From Casuarina equisetifolia (Eukaryota > Streptophyta > Magnoliopsida > Fagales > Casuarinaceae): DNA of 64,000 nucleotides. The stretch covers positions 560,501 to 624,500 of the forward strand of contig CM052358.1 of the NCBI GenBank assembly GCA_028551475.1, read 5' to 3'. The position numbers were made by a program, and so were the translations under genes. A model generated the notes under the pieces. It saw nothing but the letters and a program-made list of their open reading frames with translations. It did not search any database and was not told where the DNA came from. Shown here one piece after another: positions 10,526 to 22,743 of this stretch (position 1 is the stretch's first letter; the number at the start of each line of letters is the position of its first letter).

Positions 10526-12105
10526 CCGGCACTTTATGTCTTTCTTTGTTCTCCCTTTGTAACATAAACATAGCTTAATAAAATTTTTATTTTAGTCTTA
10601 TTTTAGATGCTTGATCATTTAGAACTTTTAACTTTGTTGAGGGGGCTACCACTATAAACAACTATGGTATCAGTTTTGGATCTTTGGCTGTTGTTGATTT
10701 CAAGCAAAAAAAGTGGCTACTTTTGTTACTAGGTACTAAACTACTTGGGTCTGCAGCTAGTGGATTTAGTTTAATGGATTTTGACCCAATAACGCAATAC
10801 CATGGTTTCGTTTTTATGATTGTCGAGATGGTACTTGGTAAAGGATGTCTTAGCTAGAAGAAGAGTCTAATATTGGAAGAATAACATTTTAAGATGCATA
10901 AAAAGAAAACAATTGTTTCATAAGATTGAGTCGAGAGCTAAAATGAACTAGTCTTTTTTCTTTCCTATGCTTTATTTGTTTGCATTCAAATGGTCTACTT
11001 GTTTATGTTTCATGTACTTTTGTTAATAGTTGAATTAATCTATTTATTTGACTTTTCAAGTGTTGGCCTCATCTTTGTTCCTATCCCTCCTTTAATCATT
11101 GCAAAAGAAAGGACTTAGAATAATCATCACCGACTAAGAAGAGTTACCATAGAAACTAAGTTTGTGCATAATCTATGCTGAGTCAACAATATTTGCTTTT
11201 TCTTTGAAAGGACCAAGTGTCTCCAATAATCTAAGAATTTGCATATGATGGTTCATTGCAATAATCTAAGGCCTCGTTTAGCATGGTAGTGGTCCTTTTA
11301 ATTGTTGTGGTAATAGGGTTTTCTGATGAGAAAAGATGACCCTTAGGATTAAATGGATGAAAATGGCATTAGCTTATAAAATGGAATTTTTCAATTGCAA
11401 GGAAGCTAAAATTTTAATCCGTTAAAGAAAAAGTTTAGTAATTGAACATAAGAGATTCTTGACAATTACATGACATTTGTGCTTGCAACAATATTAATCT
11501 TTCGTAAATGAGTCCTAGTCAATCGCTTGAAGTAATTGGTCGTCATTTTTGCATCCACAAAGAATAGATTTTCTCTTAATTTAGTTTATCAAAACATATC
11601 AAGAAAGAAGACATCTTCCACACGCCGTCGTAATGGAAATTCTCGAGAACATAAAAAACCATTACAGCTACTAAAAAATGACATTGCAACTGAACTGTAA
11701 AAAGACACGAAAAGAAGGATAGGACAGCAAACTAAGTAAAAAAAAGTGAAACCAAATTACTGGAAAAGTAAAATAAAAAACAACACAAAAAGTAGCATGA
11801 TTCATTAAACTTGACAAGCCTCGAATAGCATAGCAGGATTAACTCAATCAAGCCATCAATGACTCTGAACTGAAACCAAATTACTGGGACCAACACTAGG
11901 GTAACAACTTAGAAGTAAAAGGAGGAGGAGGGGGAAGAGGACGAGGCGGAAGAGGGAGAAAAGGAGAAGAAGAAGAGGAGGAGGAAGAGGAGGAGGAGGA
12001 GGGGGAGGAGGAAGAGGGAGAAGAAGAAGAAGAAGGTAGGAGGCGGAGGAGGCGGAGCAGGCCCTGCGGGCGGCGGCTGCGGCGGAGGTGGAGGCGGAGG
12101 CAGCC

Positions 12106-12646
12106 CTAGGGGAGGAGCCGGACCTGCGGGCGGCGCGTCGTCATCGTCGTGGTCGTGGTCGTGGTGATCCTGGTCGCGGTCGCGGTGGTCTTTATCGTGG
12201 TCGTGGTCTTCGTAGTCGCGGTCGTTGTCGGAGGCGGCAGCGGAGGGTTGTTGATGCGCCGGAGAAGGCCGTAGGCGGCGAAGACGACGTCGTCGTCATC
12301 GGCGGCGGCGGCGGCGGGGGGTTGTGGATGCTCTGGAGAAGGCGGTACAACCCCCGGATTTACATTCAGTGCAGCAACCATTTGCATCCGAACGGTCTCA
12401 GGAACATTCGGACAGGCAGTGGCACCTTTTCCTGGTAAGCAGGATAGGTGTGCCATAATCCATCTGGGAGGGACTCTCCGACCTACAGATAAACAACAGA
12501 GAGTGAAAAGGAACTAGTGGGAGAAACAGAGTGAAACGGAAAAAAAAGGGAGAAGAGATATAGAGTGTACCTGTGTACCCACAAAATTTGCAGGTAAACT
12601 GCGTTAGAGTTATATGATCAAACCAAAACGATGGGGGTCCTTGCAT
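12106..12646 (-). CDS. BED-type zinc-finger protein (tandem copy 2)
   Basis: Predicted exons 12646-12571 and 12482-12106 (453 nt, 150 residues), with the same splice sites as copy 1. The finger is CKFCGYTG + RRVPP, then MAHLSCLPGKGATACPNVP. The segment before it (FWFDHITLTQFTCKFCG) keeps more of the usual BED lead-in than copy 1. The tail differs from copy 1 by in-frame trinucleotide gains and losses (Ala run AAAAADDDD instead of the long Asp run), while the reading frame stays open. That both copies remain open is weak evidence of coding use. The function is unknown; DNA binding is inferred from the BED fold only. Confidence 0.6.
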
Positions 12647-12886
12647 TTTCTACGGAGAAAGTGAGACACGGAGAGTGAGAGAGTGAGGGAGTGAGGGAGT
12701 GATTCCGGTGAGGTCCTCACAATGAGAGGGAGAGAGACGAGAGAAGAGAAGAGAGAGAAAGAAGAGAAGAGAGGAGAGGAGAGACTAAACGAAAGCCTGC
12801 AGAAGATCTTTTGCTTTCCGCAAATAACCGAATCCGGAGGGCATGTCTGCCTCCATGCCTGTATAAATTTGGCATTTTGGAGGAAC

Positions 12887-12985
12887 ACTTTCCTTTTGGG
12901 CATGAGAAGGGTGCGAAGAGAGACAGCCGTGACCCAGTGAATCGGGGAACGAGAAATGTCGAGAAATGTGAAGGCTGACGTCCGG
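12887..12985 (+). pseudogene. DnaJ-like gene fragment in tandem unit 2
   Basis: Same fragment as at 9621-9719, nearly identical including the 10-base duplication. It was therefore captured before the unit was duplicated. Confidence 0.8.
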
Positions 12986-13193
12986 CAAATCAGACCATAT
13001 CTAAGAATTTAGACAAGAGGAATGGCCACAGGTCCTACACAAGGCCATGGAGGCCTACATTTATGATTCGGGGCTACCAGGAATAGCATTAGTAACAACA
13101 AAACAAATTGCCTTGCCCATGAAGTTTTAGGTGAAGAGTAAGTGGAACACCTTGAGCAGTGTAACTTGAAACCAAAGCTCTTTTTGATTTTGC

Positions 13194-13790
13194 AATCTAA
13201 TTAGGAAATTATTTGTATAATAGTAGGAAAATATTTTATTTATTTGTTTGTATATTTTTAATGTTGGTTAATCTTTACATTATAAAAGGACAAGTAAGGT
13301 ATAAATTTTTTTTTTTTTAAGAAAGCAATACATCATAATTGTGGCTTTTATAAGTTGGAGATGCATATATATTTCATCTTATATTTCTTGATATGACCGA
13401 TTACTCTTTTTATATGGGGTAATCTAATTATGAAATTATTTGTACAAATAGTAGGGGAGTATTTTATTTATTTGTTTGTATATTTTTCATATTGGTCAAT
13501 CTTTACATTTAAAAAGACAAGTAATGTATAGTTTTTTTTTTTTTTTAAGAAAGCAATACATCATAATTGTGGCTTTTATAAGTTGGAGATATGCATATAT
13601 ATTTCATCTCATATTTCTTGATATGACCGATTACTCTTTTTATATGGTGTAATCTAATTAGGAAATTATTTGTACAAATAGTAGGAGAATATTTTATTTA
13701 TTTGTTTGTATATTTTTCATGTTGGTTAATCTTTACATTATAAAAGGACAAGTAAGGTATAGTTTTTTTTTTAAGAAAGTAATACATCAT
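13194..13790. repeat. Three ~228-bp subrepeats within unit 2
   Basis: Units start at about 13194, 13421 and 13651, parallel to those in unit 1. The internal triplication therefore predates the duplication of the whole unit. Confidence 0.88.
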
Positions 13791-14989
13791 AATTCCGACA
13801 CTTTATGTCTTTTTTCATTCTCCCTTTGTAACATAAATGTAGCTTAATAAAATTTTTATTTTAGTCTTATTTTAAATGTTTGATCATTTAGAATTTGTAA
13901 CTTTGTTGAAAGGGCTACCATTATAAACGACGGATGGTATGAGTTTTGGATCTTTGACTGTTGTTGATTTCAAGCAGGAAAAGTGGCTACTTTTGTTACT
14001 AGGTACTTAACTACTTGGGTCTGCAGTTAGTGGATTTAGTTTAATGGATTTTGACCCAATAACGCAATACCATGGTTTCGTTTTTATGATTGTCGAGATG
14101 GTACTTGGTAAAGGATGTCTTAGCTAGAAGGAGAGTTTAATATTGGAAGAATAACATTTTAAGATGCATAAAAAGAAAACAATTGTTTCATAAGATTGAG
14201 TTGAGAGCTAAAATGAACTAGTCTTTTTTCTTTCCTATGCTTTATTTGTTTGCATTCAAATGGTCTACTTGTTTATGTTTCATGTACTTTTGTTAGTCGT
14301 TGAATTAATCTATTTATTTGACTTTTCAAGTGTTGGCCTCATCTTTATTCCTATCTCTCCTTTAATCATTGCAAAAGAAAGGACTTAGAATAACCATCAC
14401 CGACTAAGAAGAGTTACCATAGAAGCTAAGTTTGTACATAATTTATGCTGAGTCAACAATATTTTCTTTTTCTTTGAAAGGACTAAGTGTCTCCAATAAT
14501 CTAAGAATTTGCATATGATGGTTCATTGAAATGATAGGGGCCTCGTTTAGCATGGTAGTGGTTCCTTTAATTGTTGTGGTAATAGGGTTTTCTGATGAGA
14601 AAAGATGACCCTTAGGATTAAATGGATGAAAATGGCATTAGCTTATAAAATGGAATTTTTCAATTGCAAGGAAGCTAAAATTTTAGTCCGTTAAAGAAAA
14701 AGTTTAGTAATTGAACATAAGAGATTCTTGACAATTACATGACATTTGTGCTTGCAACAATATTAATCTTTCGTAAATGAGTCCTAGTCAATCGCTTGAA
14801 GTAATTGGTCGTCATTTTTGCATCCACAAAGAATAGATTTTCTCTTAATTTAGTTTATCAAAACATATCAAGAAAGAAGACATCTTCCACACGCCGTCGT
14901 AATGGAAATTCTCGAGAACATAAAAAACCATTACAGCTACTAAAAAATGACATTGCAACTGAACTGTAAAAAGACACGAAAAGAAGGAT

Positions 14990-15480
14990 AGGACAGCAAA
15001 CTAGGTAAAGCAAAACAAAGTGAAATTAAATTACTGGAACCGAATACTACTAACTTGAAAGGGTAACAACTCAGATTCTTAGTAAACAAAATAAAAAAAT
15101 AAGATAAAAACCAGCACAAAAAGTAGCCTGATTCATTAAACTTGACAAGCCTCGAGTAGCATTACTGGAACCAATACTACCAACTTGAGAGGGTAACAAC
15201 TTAGATTCTTACTAAACGAAATAAAAAAAGTGAGATAAAAAACAGCACAAAAAGTAGAAGGAAAAGGAGGAGGAGGAAGAGGGAGAAGAAGGAGAAGAAG
15301 AGGAGGAGGAAGAGGAAGAGGAAGAGGAGGAGGGGGAGGAGGAAGAGGGAGAAGAAGAAGAAGAAGGTAGGACGCGGAGGCAGCCCTAGGGGAGGAGCCG
15401 GCCCTGCTGGCGGCGCGTCGTCATCGTCGTCGCGGTCGTGGTGGTCGTGGTCGCGGTCGCGGTGGTCGTTGTAGCCCGCG
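14990..15480. repeat. Truncated third copy of the tandem unit
   Basis: Begins AGGACAGCAAACTAGG like unit 1. It contains a ~135-bp internal duplication (15050-15255), then the GGA tract and a short part of the GTCGTC tail (to about 15480). The finger exon, the DnaJ fragment and everything further right are missing. Confidence 0.82.
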
Positions 15481-17435
15481 AAGTGCGACCCAGTCCAGTC
15501 TGCGACTCAGCAGCCCGCGAGCCTGATCCGTCCTTGCGACCCGCGACCCGCGCGCGACCTGATTAAGCACTCGCGTGCCCGAAGCCAGCTCGACCTGAAC
15601 CCAGTTCATTGCCTGTGACTCCGCCGCTAAGATTGGCCGCCGGCGAATGCTCCGTTCAAGCTGAGAAATGGTTCGTTGGAAAGCTAATGAAGAGAGGAAA
15701 AATTCTGTAGATAAATATCAAAAACCCACTACTCAGAAAAGATGAAATCGAAGAGATTAAGGGTGTTCTTCGCGTTTTTGACCTAACTGCTCAAAAGAAG
15801 AATTGTTTCAAATTGAGCTGCTAGTTCTGGAGGCATGACGTTTCTATTCATCTTTGTCCTTTCTTTATTTTTGGATGGCTCAGTTGCAGCACCAGCTCCT
15901 AAGCGGTTCATTCGGACGTGTCGGGATCCTGGGAAATACGTATTTGTCTTAGACGTTCTATAGTAAACCTTGTCATGCGTCTTTGATACGTTGGATTGTC
16001 GTATCAATTTATAAGAGGTTATTGTCATTGCTGTCATGTGGTTGTATTTTGTTCAAAAATATGATTTCTATTTTTAAGGCTGTGAACTCCTCCATAACAA
16101 TTTGACATTTTCAGATTATGTTTTATGCGATAAACTTCTAAACAATGGAAGAGGGTTACCCGAGACATTAAATACTTCTTAATAAAGAAGTTAACATATT
16201 CGATGGGCCAACATGAATGCTTTTAGTCCTTCTGAGCAAATGGCAAACCACCAACTTGAAACTAAATGACAATCCTGTCTAACTATAACGAGGATCGTGG
16301 TTTTCATCAACTTTTCAGGAGGATTTTAAGTTTGTTCATGTTAGTGTACATGATTTTTGTGGTTATAAATTTACAGGATTCAAATAGCCAAAAAAGGAAA
16401 AAAAAATTCTTTGAATTGCTAATCTTTCAAATTTTCAGTTTCTTAAACTATTATAAGATGAGGCCAGAAAATTATAACTGATTTCTGCAATATTTTTTGG
16501 TAAGGAAGCTCCAGCTTCTATTGTTTTACATGATGATGATGATGATTATTATTATTACTTTATTATTATCATTGTTGTAGTTGTTGTTGTAATTATGATC
16601 CAACATCCTGTTTTAGAATTGACCTTCAATAGAGGATAGAGGGATATATTTGAACATTTAAGTAAGATACAATACTGGTATCTATAATATGGGATAATCA
16701 GTATTTTTAAGAAGTTCCTAAGTTCTGAATGTGCTTAAGCGATAACAGAGAAACAATAAAGACAACAACTTTAGAGGTGATCTGGAAGGCAGGGAGAGAA
16801 GAGAGGAGAGACGGGTGAAATACAGCTACTAAGCTAGCTCAAGATTCGACCATAAGTAATATGCCTCCATCCTTACTACAAAGCAACGAGGGAATACGCT
16901 AATCTTTGTCCTTTAGGCTTCACATTCTATTACGGTAGTGTTAATTGTTTCAAATTAAGTAATTAGAAAGTAAAGAATTGGAACCAAACATTTTAAGAAT
17001 ATTGTAAGACTTATAAATGAGGTGACTGTAACGTAACCGATTAGAGGAAGAGAAATCACAAAACCCCAAAGTATTAAGGTAACTTAGTTCTGGCTAAATA
17101 ATTGGAGATGGGAGCGGAGTGCCTGTGAATGCTTTTGACTAATTACTAACAGAAGTAAAAAATCATATTCAATAATCCGAAGGACAGGTACAATAACAAC
17201 ATCACTCACTAATGACGCTGAAATACAAAATAATGGCTCTACAATGATAGACGTGAATCACCAGAATCTCTCACACAGATAAATTCAAATTACCCCATTG
17301 AAGCCTGCAAAAACAAATATAAAACCAAGACAGGTTCCAACTATTCGCACGCAATACAAGTACTGGAGGAAAGAATGATCCGAGAAAAGCTAGAGAGCAG
17401 AAGAATGGAAAGGCGGCATCTCAAGGACGAGTTCT
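15481..17435. other. Spacer between tandem array and PELPK-like gene C
   Basis: Bases 15481-15610 are GC-rich sequence with CGCGACC-type repeats and no convincing gene. Bases 15610-16770 are AT-rich with no recognised gene (ATT/GAT microsatellite near 16531-16570). From about 16780 (CAGCTACTAAGCTAGCTC) the sequence parallels that at 23577 onward and forms the 3' flank of gene C. Confidence 0.5.
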
Positions 17436-17897
17436 TCAGTTTGATGGGGGTGGGGAGAGGGAGGGAGCTGTTGGGATTGTCGATGGAATGGTGGGCAATG
17501 GAGTAGCTGGCAGCGGAGGTAGTATCCCCTTGGGAAGTGCGGGCAATGTTGGGACTTGGGTGCTTGGCAATGGTGGCAGTGTCGCCTGTGGCAGAGTTGG
17601 TTGAGTGGGCAGAGCCGGCAGCGGCGTGCTTGGCAGTGGTGGCAACGTGGCCTTTGGCAGAGTTGGTTGGGTAGGTAGCGTTGGCAACGGAGTGCTTGGC
17701 AATGGTGGCAAAGTGGATTTAGGTAGTGTTGGCACCGATGGCAGTGGAGGCAACGTTGCCGTAGGGAGAGATGGGATCGTAGGCAGTGTAACTGCCGGGG
17801 TGTCCAAGAGGTGACGAGCTGCCAGGCTTACGTTGGTGTTTGCAAGTGACAAAGCTACGACGAAAGATAAAACAAAACAAAACCTGGGGAATGCCAT
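17436..17897 (-). CDS. Secreted Pro/Leu-rich PELPK1-like protein, subtype C (copy 1)
   Basis: Single-exon 153-residue protein. The signal peptide (FCFVLSFVVALSLANTNVSLA) precedes ARHLLDTP, a motif common to the cluster. The mature part is built from TLPPLPS and PTLPTQPTLPKA modules: four TLPPLP plus one ILPPLP. It ends SLSPPPSN, where the SPPP is extensin-like and a candidate for Hyp O-glycosylation. Relative to the copy at 24251 it lacks the AAPPPA stretch after LLDTP. A TATAAGTA element lies on the minus strand at 17980-17973. Same block as the next gene on the left-to-right map (19755), forming the two-gene module repeated about 8.4 kb away. Confidence 0.88.
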   Translation of the reverse strand: MAFPRFCFVLSFVVALSLANTNVSLAARHLLDTPAVTLPTIPSLPTATLPPLPSVPTLPKSTLPPLPSTPLPTLPTQPTLPKATLPPLPSTPLPALPTQPTLPQATLPPLPSTQVPTLPALPKGILPPLPATPLPTIPSTIPTAPSLSPPPSN

Positions 17898-19754
17898 GGC
17901 TGAAGAACGAGAGTGTTTGTCAGTTTTAGTATTGGATGGATGTTTCTGGCTAAGGAACCCCTCTCCAATGGGTACTTATAGTGGGAGAATGTTGAACGAT
18001 TCTGAGGATTCCGGAACCAATACGTGTGTTTGATGAGATGTGGTTGGAGGGAAAGTGAAGAAACTTAAGTTAGTTCACCTTCCAAGTAGATATCATTGCT
18101 TGATCAAAAACATTGGCCAACCAAGAAGTATGGCTTGACTAATAGCAGCAAACCAACAAGATATCATTGTTTCTTTCCTTTCCTTTTTTCGCTTTTTTTT
18201 TTTTTTTTTTTTGTGGGTGTTGGTGGTTGTTATGTATTAGCAAACTACTAACTGCACTCGGATGGGGACAAACCGACAACCCCAAGATTAAAGTCATTTT
18301 TGGATATGGCAGGAAAAGTTTTCTTCACTTTATTAAGTGCAACATTCTCCTTTGCAACATTCTCCTATGTGCATAAACATTCTTCTTATGGCCTTATTTT
18401 GAAGACTGACGAGAAAGCATTGGAAATAATTGAAGAAACTCTCCAATTAGAAGTAGGGTCCTTATTTTGAAGGTTAGAATTATTCACAATGAATCAACCT
18501 AAAGAATAAAGTTGTTGGGGGAAAGAGGTGTAGTCCTCTCAACCAAAAGTTCTGCATTATGTTCTCCTTTGCAACTTATCAATTTAGTAATAATTTATTT
18601 CTTAGCAGGTTTAAAATAAGATCTTACGATTCTGTGATCTTTGTTGAAATTCATAAAACTTCAGTTAAAAGAATTAATTCTATGAAATAATTAATTTTGT
18701 AGAAGAATTTTTAAATCAAAGTAAAATCACTGGATAAAGATAACAACATGATATGAGAACAATTATTTGGACTTTGATAATTATATATACATAACTAGAC
18801 CTTATTTATAGTGATGAATACGATTTCTAACTTAGGAAAGAAAATAATTACATAAATGATAGTCCACTATTACAATTTAGGAAGACAATTGAAAATATAA
18901 ATTCAGATTTATTTTGGTTTAGAAATATTAGGATAATATTCTAACTTTCAATTTATTGTATGGAAATTGATTTGAATTTTGAATATGGCATCCTGTTATA
19001 GATTTTGTAGTTGGTGGCCGACTCTATTCTTGGTATGTTTATTTGATGAAGAATCAAGAAATCCAACGTGGGTGACGTGGCAAGATTTTGATTTTAACAA
19101 CTTCAAATCGTGTAATTTAATGTTATGAGATAAGGGAATCAGCAAAATCCATGCGTAGCTGGTGAATTAAATTTTTCAGGATTTTTCCTGAATTCCACAA
19201 GAAGAATACCACCAAGGTACAAGATTTTTCAGTATTTAAATTTCAGAGATGAATCAAAATCAAAGTTGGAATGATTTCAGTACTTCTTTATATAGCTTAA
19301 CAATATTACTGAGGCATATTGTCTCCTCGAAGCAAGGTTAACATTGTCTTCATCCTCATCAAATGGAATAGCATTGCATAGGTTGGGACATTGAGCATCC
19401 CAGCATATTTTGGTTTTTGCGTTTGTTGTGAGTTCTTTTTGTTTAAGTAATTAGAGGAAGAAGCTCGTGAGTAAGAGAAATAAGAAATTTTATTCAATTA
19501 TTATAAGAACTAGTACAATAATAATGTCACGCACACATGACGCTGAACTACAAAAGAATGACTCTACAATGACAATAAATCACCAGAATCTCTAACACAA
19601 TGAATTTCAACCCCAGTCAATTCTCTAAGAACACAACTATTTAACCAAGACAGGTTCCAACCATTCGAACACGATAAAAGTACTAGCACAAAGAATGGTC
19701 CCAGAAAAGCTAGAGGACAGAGAACGGAAATGCGGCTTCTCAATAACTAGTTCT
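17898..19754. other. Promoter of gene C and spacer to gene D
   Basis: Bases 17898-18110 are the promoter block shared with genes F, G and I (TTTGATGAGATGTGGTTGGA, AGTTAGTTCACCT). Bases 18110-18540 also match the upstream region of gene G (26560-27000). AT-rich sequence follows to about 19260. Bases 19260-19754 are the 3' flank of gene D, which is the counterpart of the hairpin arm and loop beside gene G. No other gene seen. Confidence 0.55.
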
Positions 19755-20300
19755 TCAGTTTGATGGGGGTGGGGCGAGGGAAGGAATAGTTGGAATTGTC
19801 GATGGAATGGTGGGCAAAGGAGTAGCTGGCAGCGGAGGCAGTGTTCCCTTGGGCACCGTGGGAATGGTGGGCACTGTTGGGACTTGGGTGCTTGGCAATG
19901 GTGGCAGTGTGGGCTTGGGCAGGTTTGGTTGAGTTGGCAGTGTGGGCTGGGGAGGGACCTGGCTACTTGGTAGTGGTGGCAATGTGGCCTTAGGGAGATT
20001 TGGTTGAGTGGGCAGTGTTGGTAGCGGCGTGCTTGGCAGCGGTGGCAACGTGGCCTTCGGCAGAGTTGGTTGAGTTGGCATCGTCGGCAACGGCGGCAGT
20101 GTAGATTTAGGTAGTGAGGGCACCGAAGGCAGAGGAGGCAACGTGGCCTTGGGCAGAGGTGGGATCGAAGGCAGTGTCAATGCTGGGGGAGGAGCCGCTG
20201 GGGTGTCCAGGAGGTGGCGGGCTGCTTGACTCATATCCGTGCTTGCGAATATCAGTGCCATGAACATGGACAGACGGAAACAATACTGGGAAAAGGCCAT
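19755..20300 (-). CDS. Secreted Pro/Leu-rich PELPK1-like protein, subtype D (copy 1)
   Basis: Single-exon 181-residue protein. The signal peptide MAFSQYCFRLSMFMALIFAS is distinct from subtype C; then comes TDMSQAARHLLDTPAAPPPA. Six TLPPLP modules are separated by PTLPTQPNLPK-type spacers. It ends SLAPPPSN. Its best relative is the gene at 28262 (same leader). The longer length comes from one extra spacer-module pair (SSQVPPQPTLPTQPNLPKP). A TATAAA element lies on the minus strand at 20399-20394. No catalytic motif; the inferred role is structural or signalling in the wall. Confidence 0.88.
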   Translation of the reverse strand: MAFSQYCFRLSMFMALIFASTDMSQAARHLLDTPAAPPPALTLPSIPPLPKATLPPLPSVPSLPKSTLPPLPTMPTQPTLPKATLPPLPSTPLPTLPTQPNLPKATLPPLPSSQVPPQPTLPTQPNLPKPTLPPLPSTQVPTVPTIPTVPKGTLPPLPATPLPTIPSTIPTIPSLAPPPSN

Positions 20301-21186
20301 GGTTTCGAAGACAAAAGCAGCAAGGCTTAAGAGTTAGTTCGCTTCCAGCATCCGCAAGTGGTGTGAATTGAAGAGAACATCTACTTGGCGGAATTTATAG
20401 ATCACCCAAGGTTGGAAGGTTTCGAGGACAAGGCGGATTAATTCGAGTTTGATAAGATGTGGTTGCTCGAAGTTTGAGGAAAAACTAGTTGGCCAACCTT
20501 CCGAACTAGAGACATTGGAGGTTCTGAACTGCTAACCATCCCCGAAAGATCAGCTTGACTCCCATAAGCCTCAATGAAATCAGACCTGCCAGGCTATGAC
20601 TTTTTAAAATATTAAGGTATCGAACGAATTTGGGTGGTTCACCAGGTAGCTCATTTGTCCAACCTGAAGATTTGACCATGACTTCTTATCACTTAAATGC
20701 ATTAAAAAAATATGTTGCCGAAGTTTTGAAGTAAAGTCCCAAGAATTTCCTGCTTTATTATGGAAATGAAGAACACCGTTGTAGCTGGTTAACTCCCAAC
20801 GAAAGACAGATGACCACCCTAAAAGAACTGTGAATGAAATGTCTAAAAGTACATATATGCTTCCGGCATATGAACTTTCCATCTAAACTGAAAAATCACG
20901 CAAAACCCCTAACATCTAACAAGGCTAAAAAACCTAAAAAGGAACTCAAAACACTACCCATATCAGGGTACCGTACGTAAGGCCTCAACCTCCTTGAATC
21001 CTGTATTGATTTTTGAATTTAAACCTTGTTACCATATGTTGGCTAGAAAAAATAATAGGTGATTAATTCTAAGTCATTAATTTTAACCTTGTGTTTACGT
21101 CAAAAGAAGGAATCTTTACCATGCTTATTGCGTATCTCTAGATATCAGTTAATTGGATCATAAAAATTAAGGACCCAAAAATATTT

Positions 21187-21580
21187 CTGTGTGCTCAGTC
21201 TGTCCAAGGAAAAGGTGGCCAACTTCTTTTTATTTTTATTTTTATATTTTTACTTCTTTCTGGATGAAACAGTGGAGAATTCAGGATCGATGAAATGATG
21301 GTCTCAAGCACAAAAACACAGCCCTGTGTGCTCAATCTGTCCCATGAATAGAGAACAAACTTCTTTTTGTATGAAACACTGAGAATCAGGGATCGAAGAA
21401 GCGACGGCCATATGCACGTAAACACAGCTGTGCGTGCTCAGTGTGACCCAGGAAAAGGCGGCAAAAAGCTAGTAGGCTTTCCGGCATACAAGAACTAGTA
21501 AGATATCCCACCACTATCCATAGGCCATGGATGAAACACAACTCTGTGTGCTCCGTTTGTCCCAGGAAATGGCGGCAGCT
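21187..21580. repeat. Degenerate tandem repeat, four units of ~105-135 bp
   Basis: A core of TGTG(T/C)GTGCTC followed by (T/G)GTCCCAGGAAAAGG(C/T)GGC occurs near 21188, 21325, 21430 and 21545. The intervening sequence also resembles itself (CAGGATCGATGAA versus CAGGGATCGAAGAA). Confidence 0.65.
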
Positions 21581-22629
21581 CATTTGAATTGCTAATCTGT
21601 TGAATTGTTTGTTTCTTAAACTACAATAAAATGTTGCCAGAAATTATAACTAATTTCAGAAATATTTTTCTTAATCCACTTCTAAACAAACCTAAACGTT
21701 TCAAAGAGTTAGTTTTTGATATTGCTAATTAAGATACCCAATTTCTGAAGTGTTAAATATGTATTAGACTAAAAATAAATGAAATTAGTTACTTCCAATA
21801 ACCAGGCAATAGACAACTAACACAATTAATGTCTTGTTTGGCAATGGAAGCTCATGTTTCTGTTGTTTTGTACGTTGTATTTGTGTTTATTCTTATTATT
21901 ATCTTTTTTTTTTGTAATTTTATCCATTATTATTACTAAAAAAATCCAACTCCTTCTTCCAAAATTAATCGTTAAGAGAGAAGGATCCTTAAATATTTAA
22001 GGATATTGACTAACTACTACTTTTAATACATCCTATTATAAGAAACCACAAAGACTTTGTCTATAAATGATGGAGTCATAATGTGGAATTGCAAAGATTC
22101 AAGCCATTGTAGAGTATCACACTTAAACTTGAACTTTGATATTATATTAAAAAAAATCAATCTCTTTTATTAAGACCAATCACTAAGAAAGATGCCTAAA
22201 CATATAGAAAAGATACTGATTCTATATTTTGATTATGTAAAACAACCATTATGTTTAAAATTATCATAGTTTTTAAAGTCTAATAGATCATTCATACGCT
22301 TGTAAGGTCATAATAGTGGACGAATGGCCAGAAGAGCCATGCGTCAATGCACTCGTGTTCTGTCCAAAGAAGCTGAACCATGTGACGCAGGCACTACCAA
22401 TAACTTTGTTGTTTGAAAGCTGGTTCAATGGCTTAGTGGAAAGCGTTGATGGAGTGTGACCACCGCGTGTTGAAGCCATTCGTTGAAGCTACTTGATGTT
22501 TGATATTGCGACCAATCAGCTGAGGAGACTAACCATGCAGCCAATCCTTCTCAAAACCCTCCCGCAGTTAGAACTCATCAAACGTTGGTTGGTGCTTCCA
22601 AATCCTTGAACTCTTCAACGTGAATTCTC

Positions 22630-22636
22630 TATAAAA
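22630..22636 (+). promoter_or_regulatory. TATA element of gene E
   Basis: TATAAAA about 110 bases before the chosen ATG, followed by a conserved CCCAATGGA block also present upstream of the inverted paralogue. Confidence 0.6.
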
Positions 22637-22743
22637 ACCCAATGGAACCCCGCTATTCCCCAAACAACACACAAGAACACATACGCAGGCTAGAAGTTGC
22701 ATAGAGTATGAACTGCACCTTTGAAATTTATGCTCCCATCGGC

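Larger units (their letters stand above)
8642..11720. repeat. Tandem unit 1 (BED zinc-finger unit)
   Basis: First full copy of a ~3.1-3.3 kb unit beginning AGGACAGCAAACTA. It holds, left to right: a GC-rich trinucleotide tract (8700-9060), a minus-strand BED-type gene, a purine-rich run, a fragment homologous to the DnaJ-like gene, three ~228-bp subrepeats, and about 1 kb of AT-rich sequence. It aligns with unit 2 nearly base for base from 9061 to 11720 at an offset of about 3270-3280. Confidence 0.92.
11721..14989. repeat. Tandem unit 2 (BED zinc-finger unit)
   Basis: Second full copy of the array unit, starting AGGACAGCAAACTAAG. Relative to unit 1 it has extra sequence at its left end (about 11745-11920, including another pass of AAGTAGC...TTGACAAGCC) and an expanded GGA tract at 11915-12060. 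The remainder is almost the same as unit 1. Confidence 0.92.
20301..22743. other. Spacer between genes D and E
   Basis: Bases 20301-21180 match the upstream region of gene H (28748-29530), including AAGGCCTCAACCTCCTT. Bases 21187-21580 hold four degenerate repeats with the core TGTGTGCTCAGTCTGTCC. Bases 21600-22440 are AT-rich with nothing recognised. Bases 22450-22743 are the promoter of gene E. Confidence 0.5.

Noticed and set aside
15783..16037. 84-codon minus-strand frame next to the truncated unit
   Set aside because: No family recognised; flanked by AT-rich DNA without promoter or splice support.
17605..17814. Gly/Val-rich frames antisense to the PELPK-like genes (also at 24441, 25935, 28239)
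   Set aside because: Low-complexity complements of the Pro/Leu codons; no independent features.
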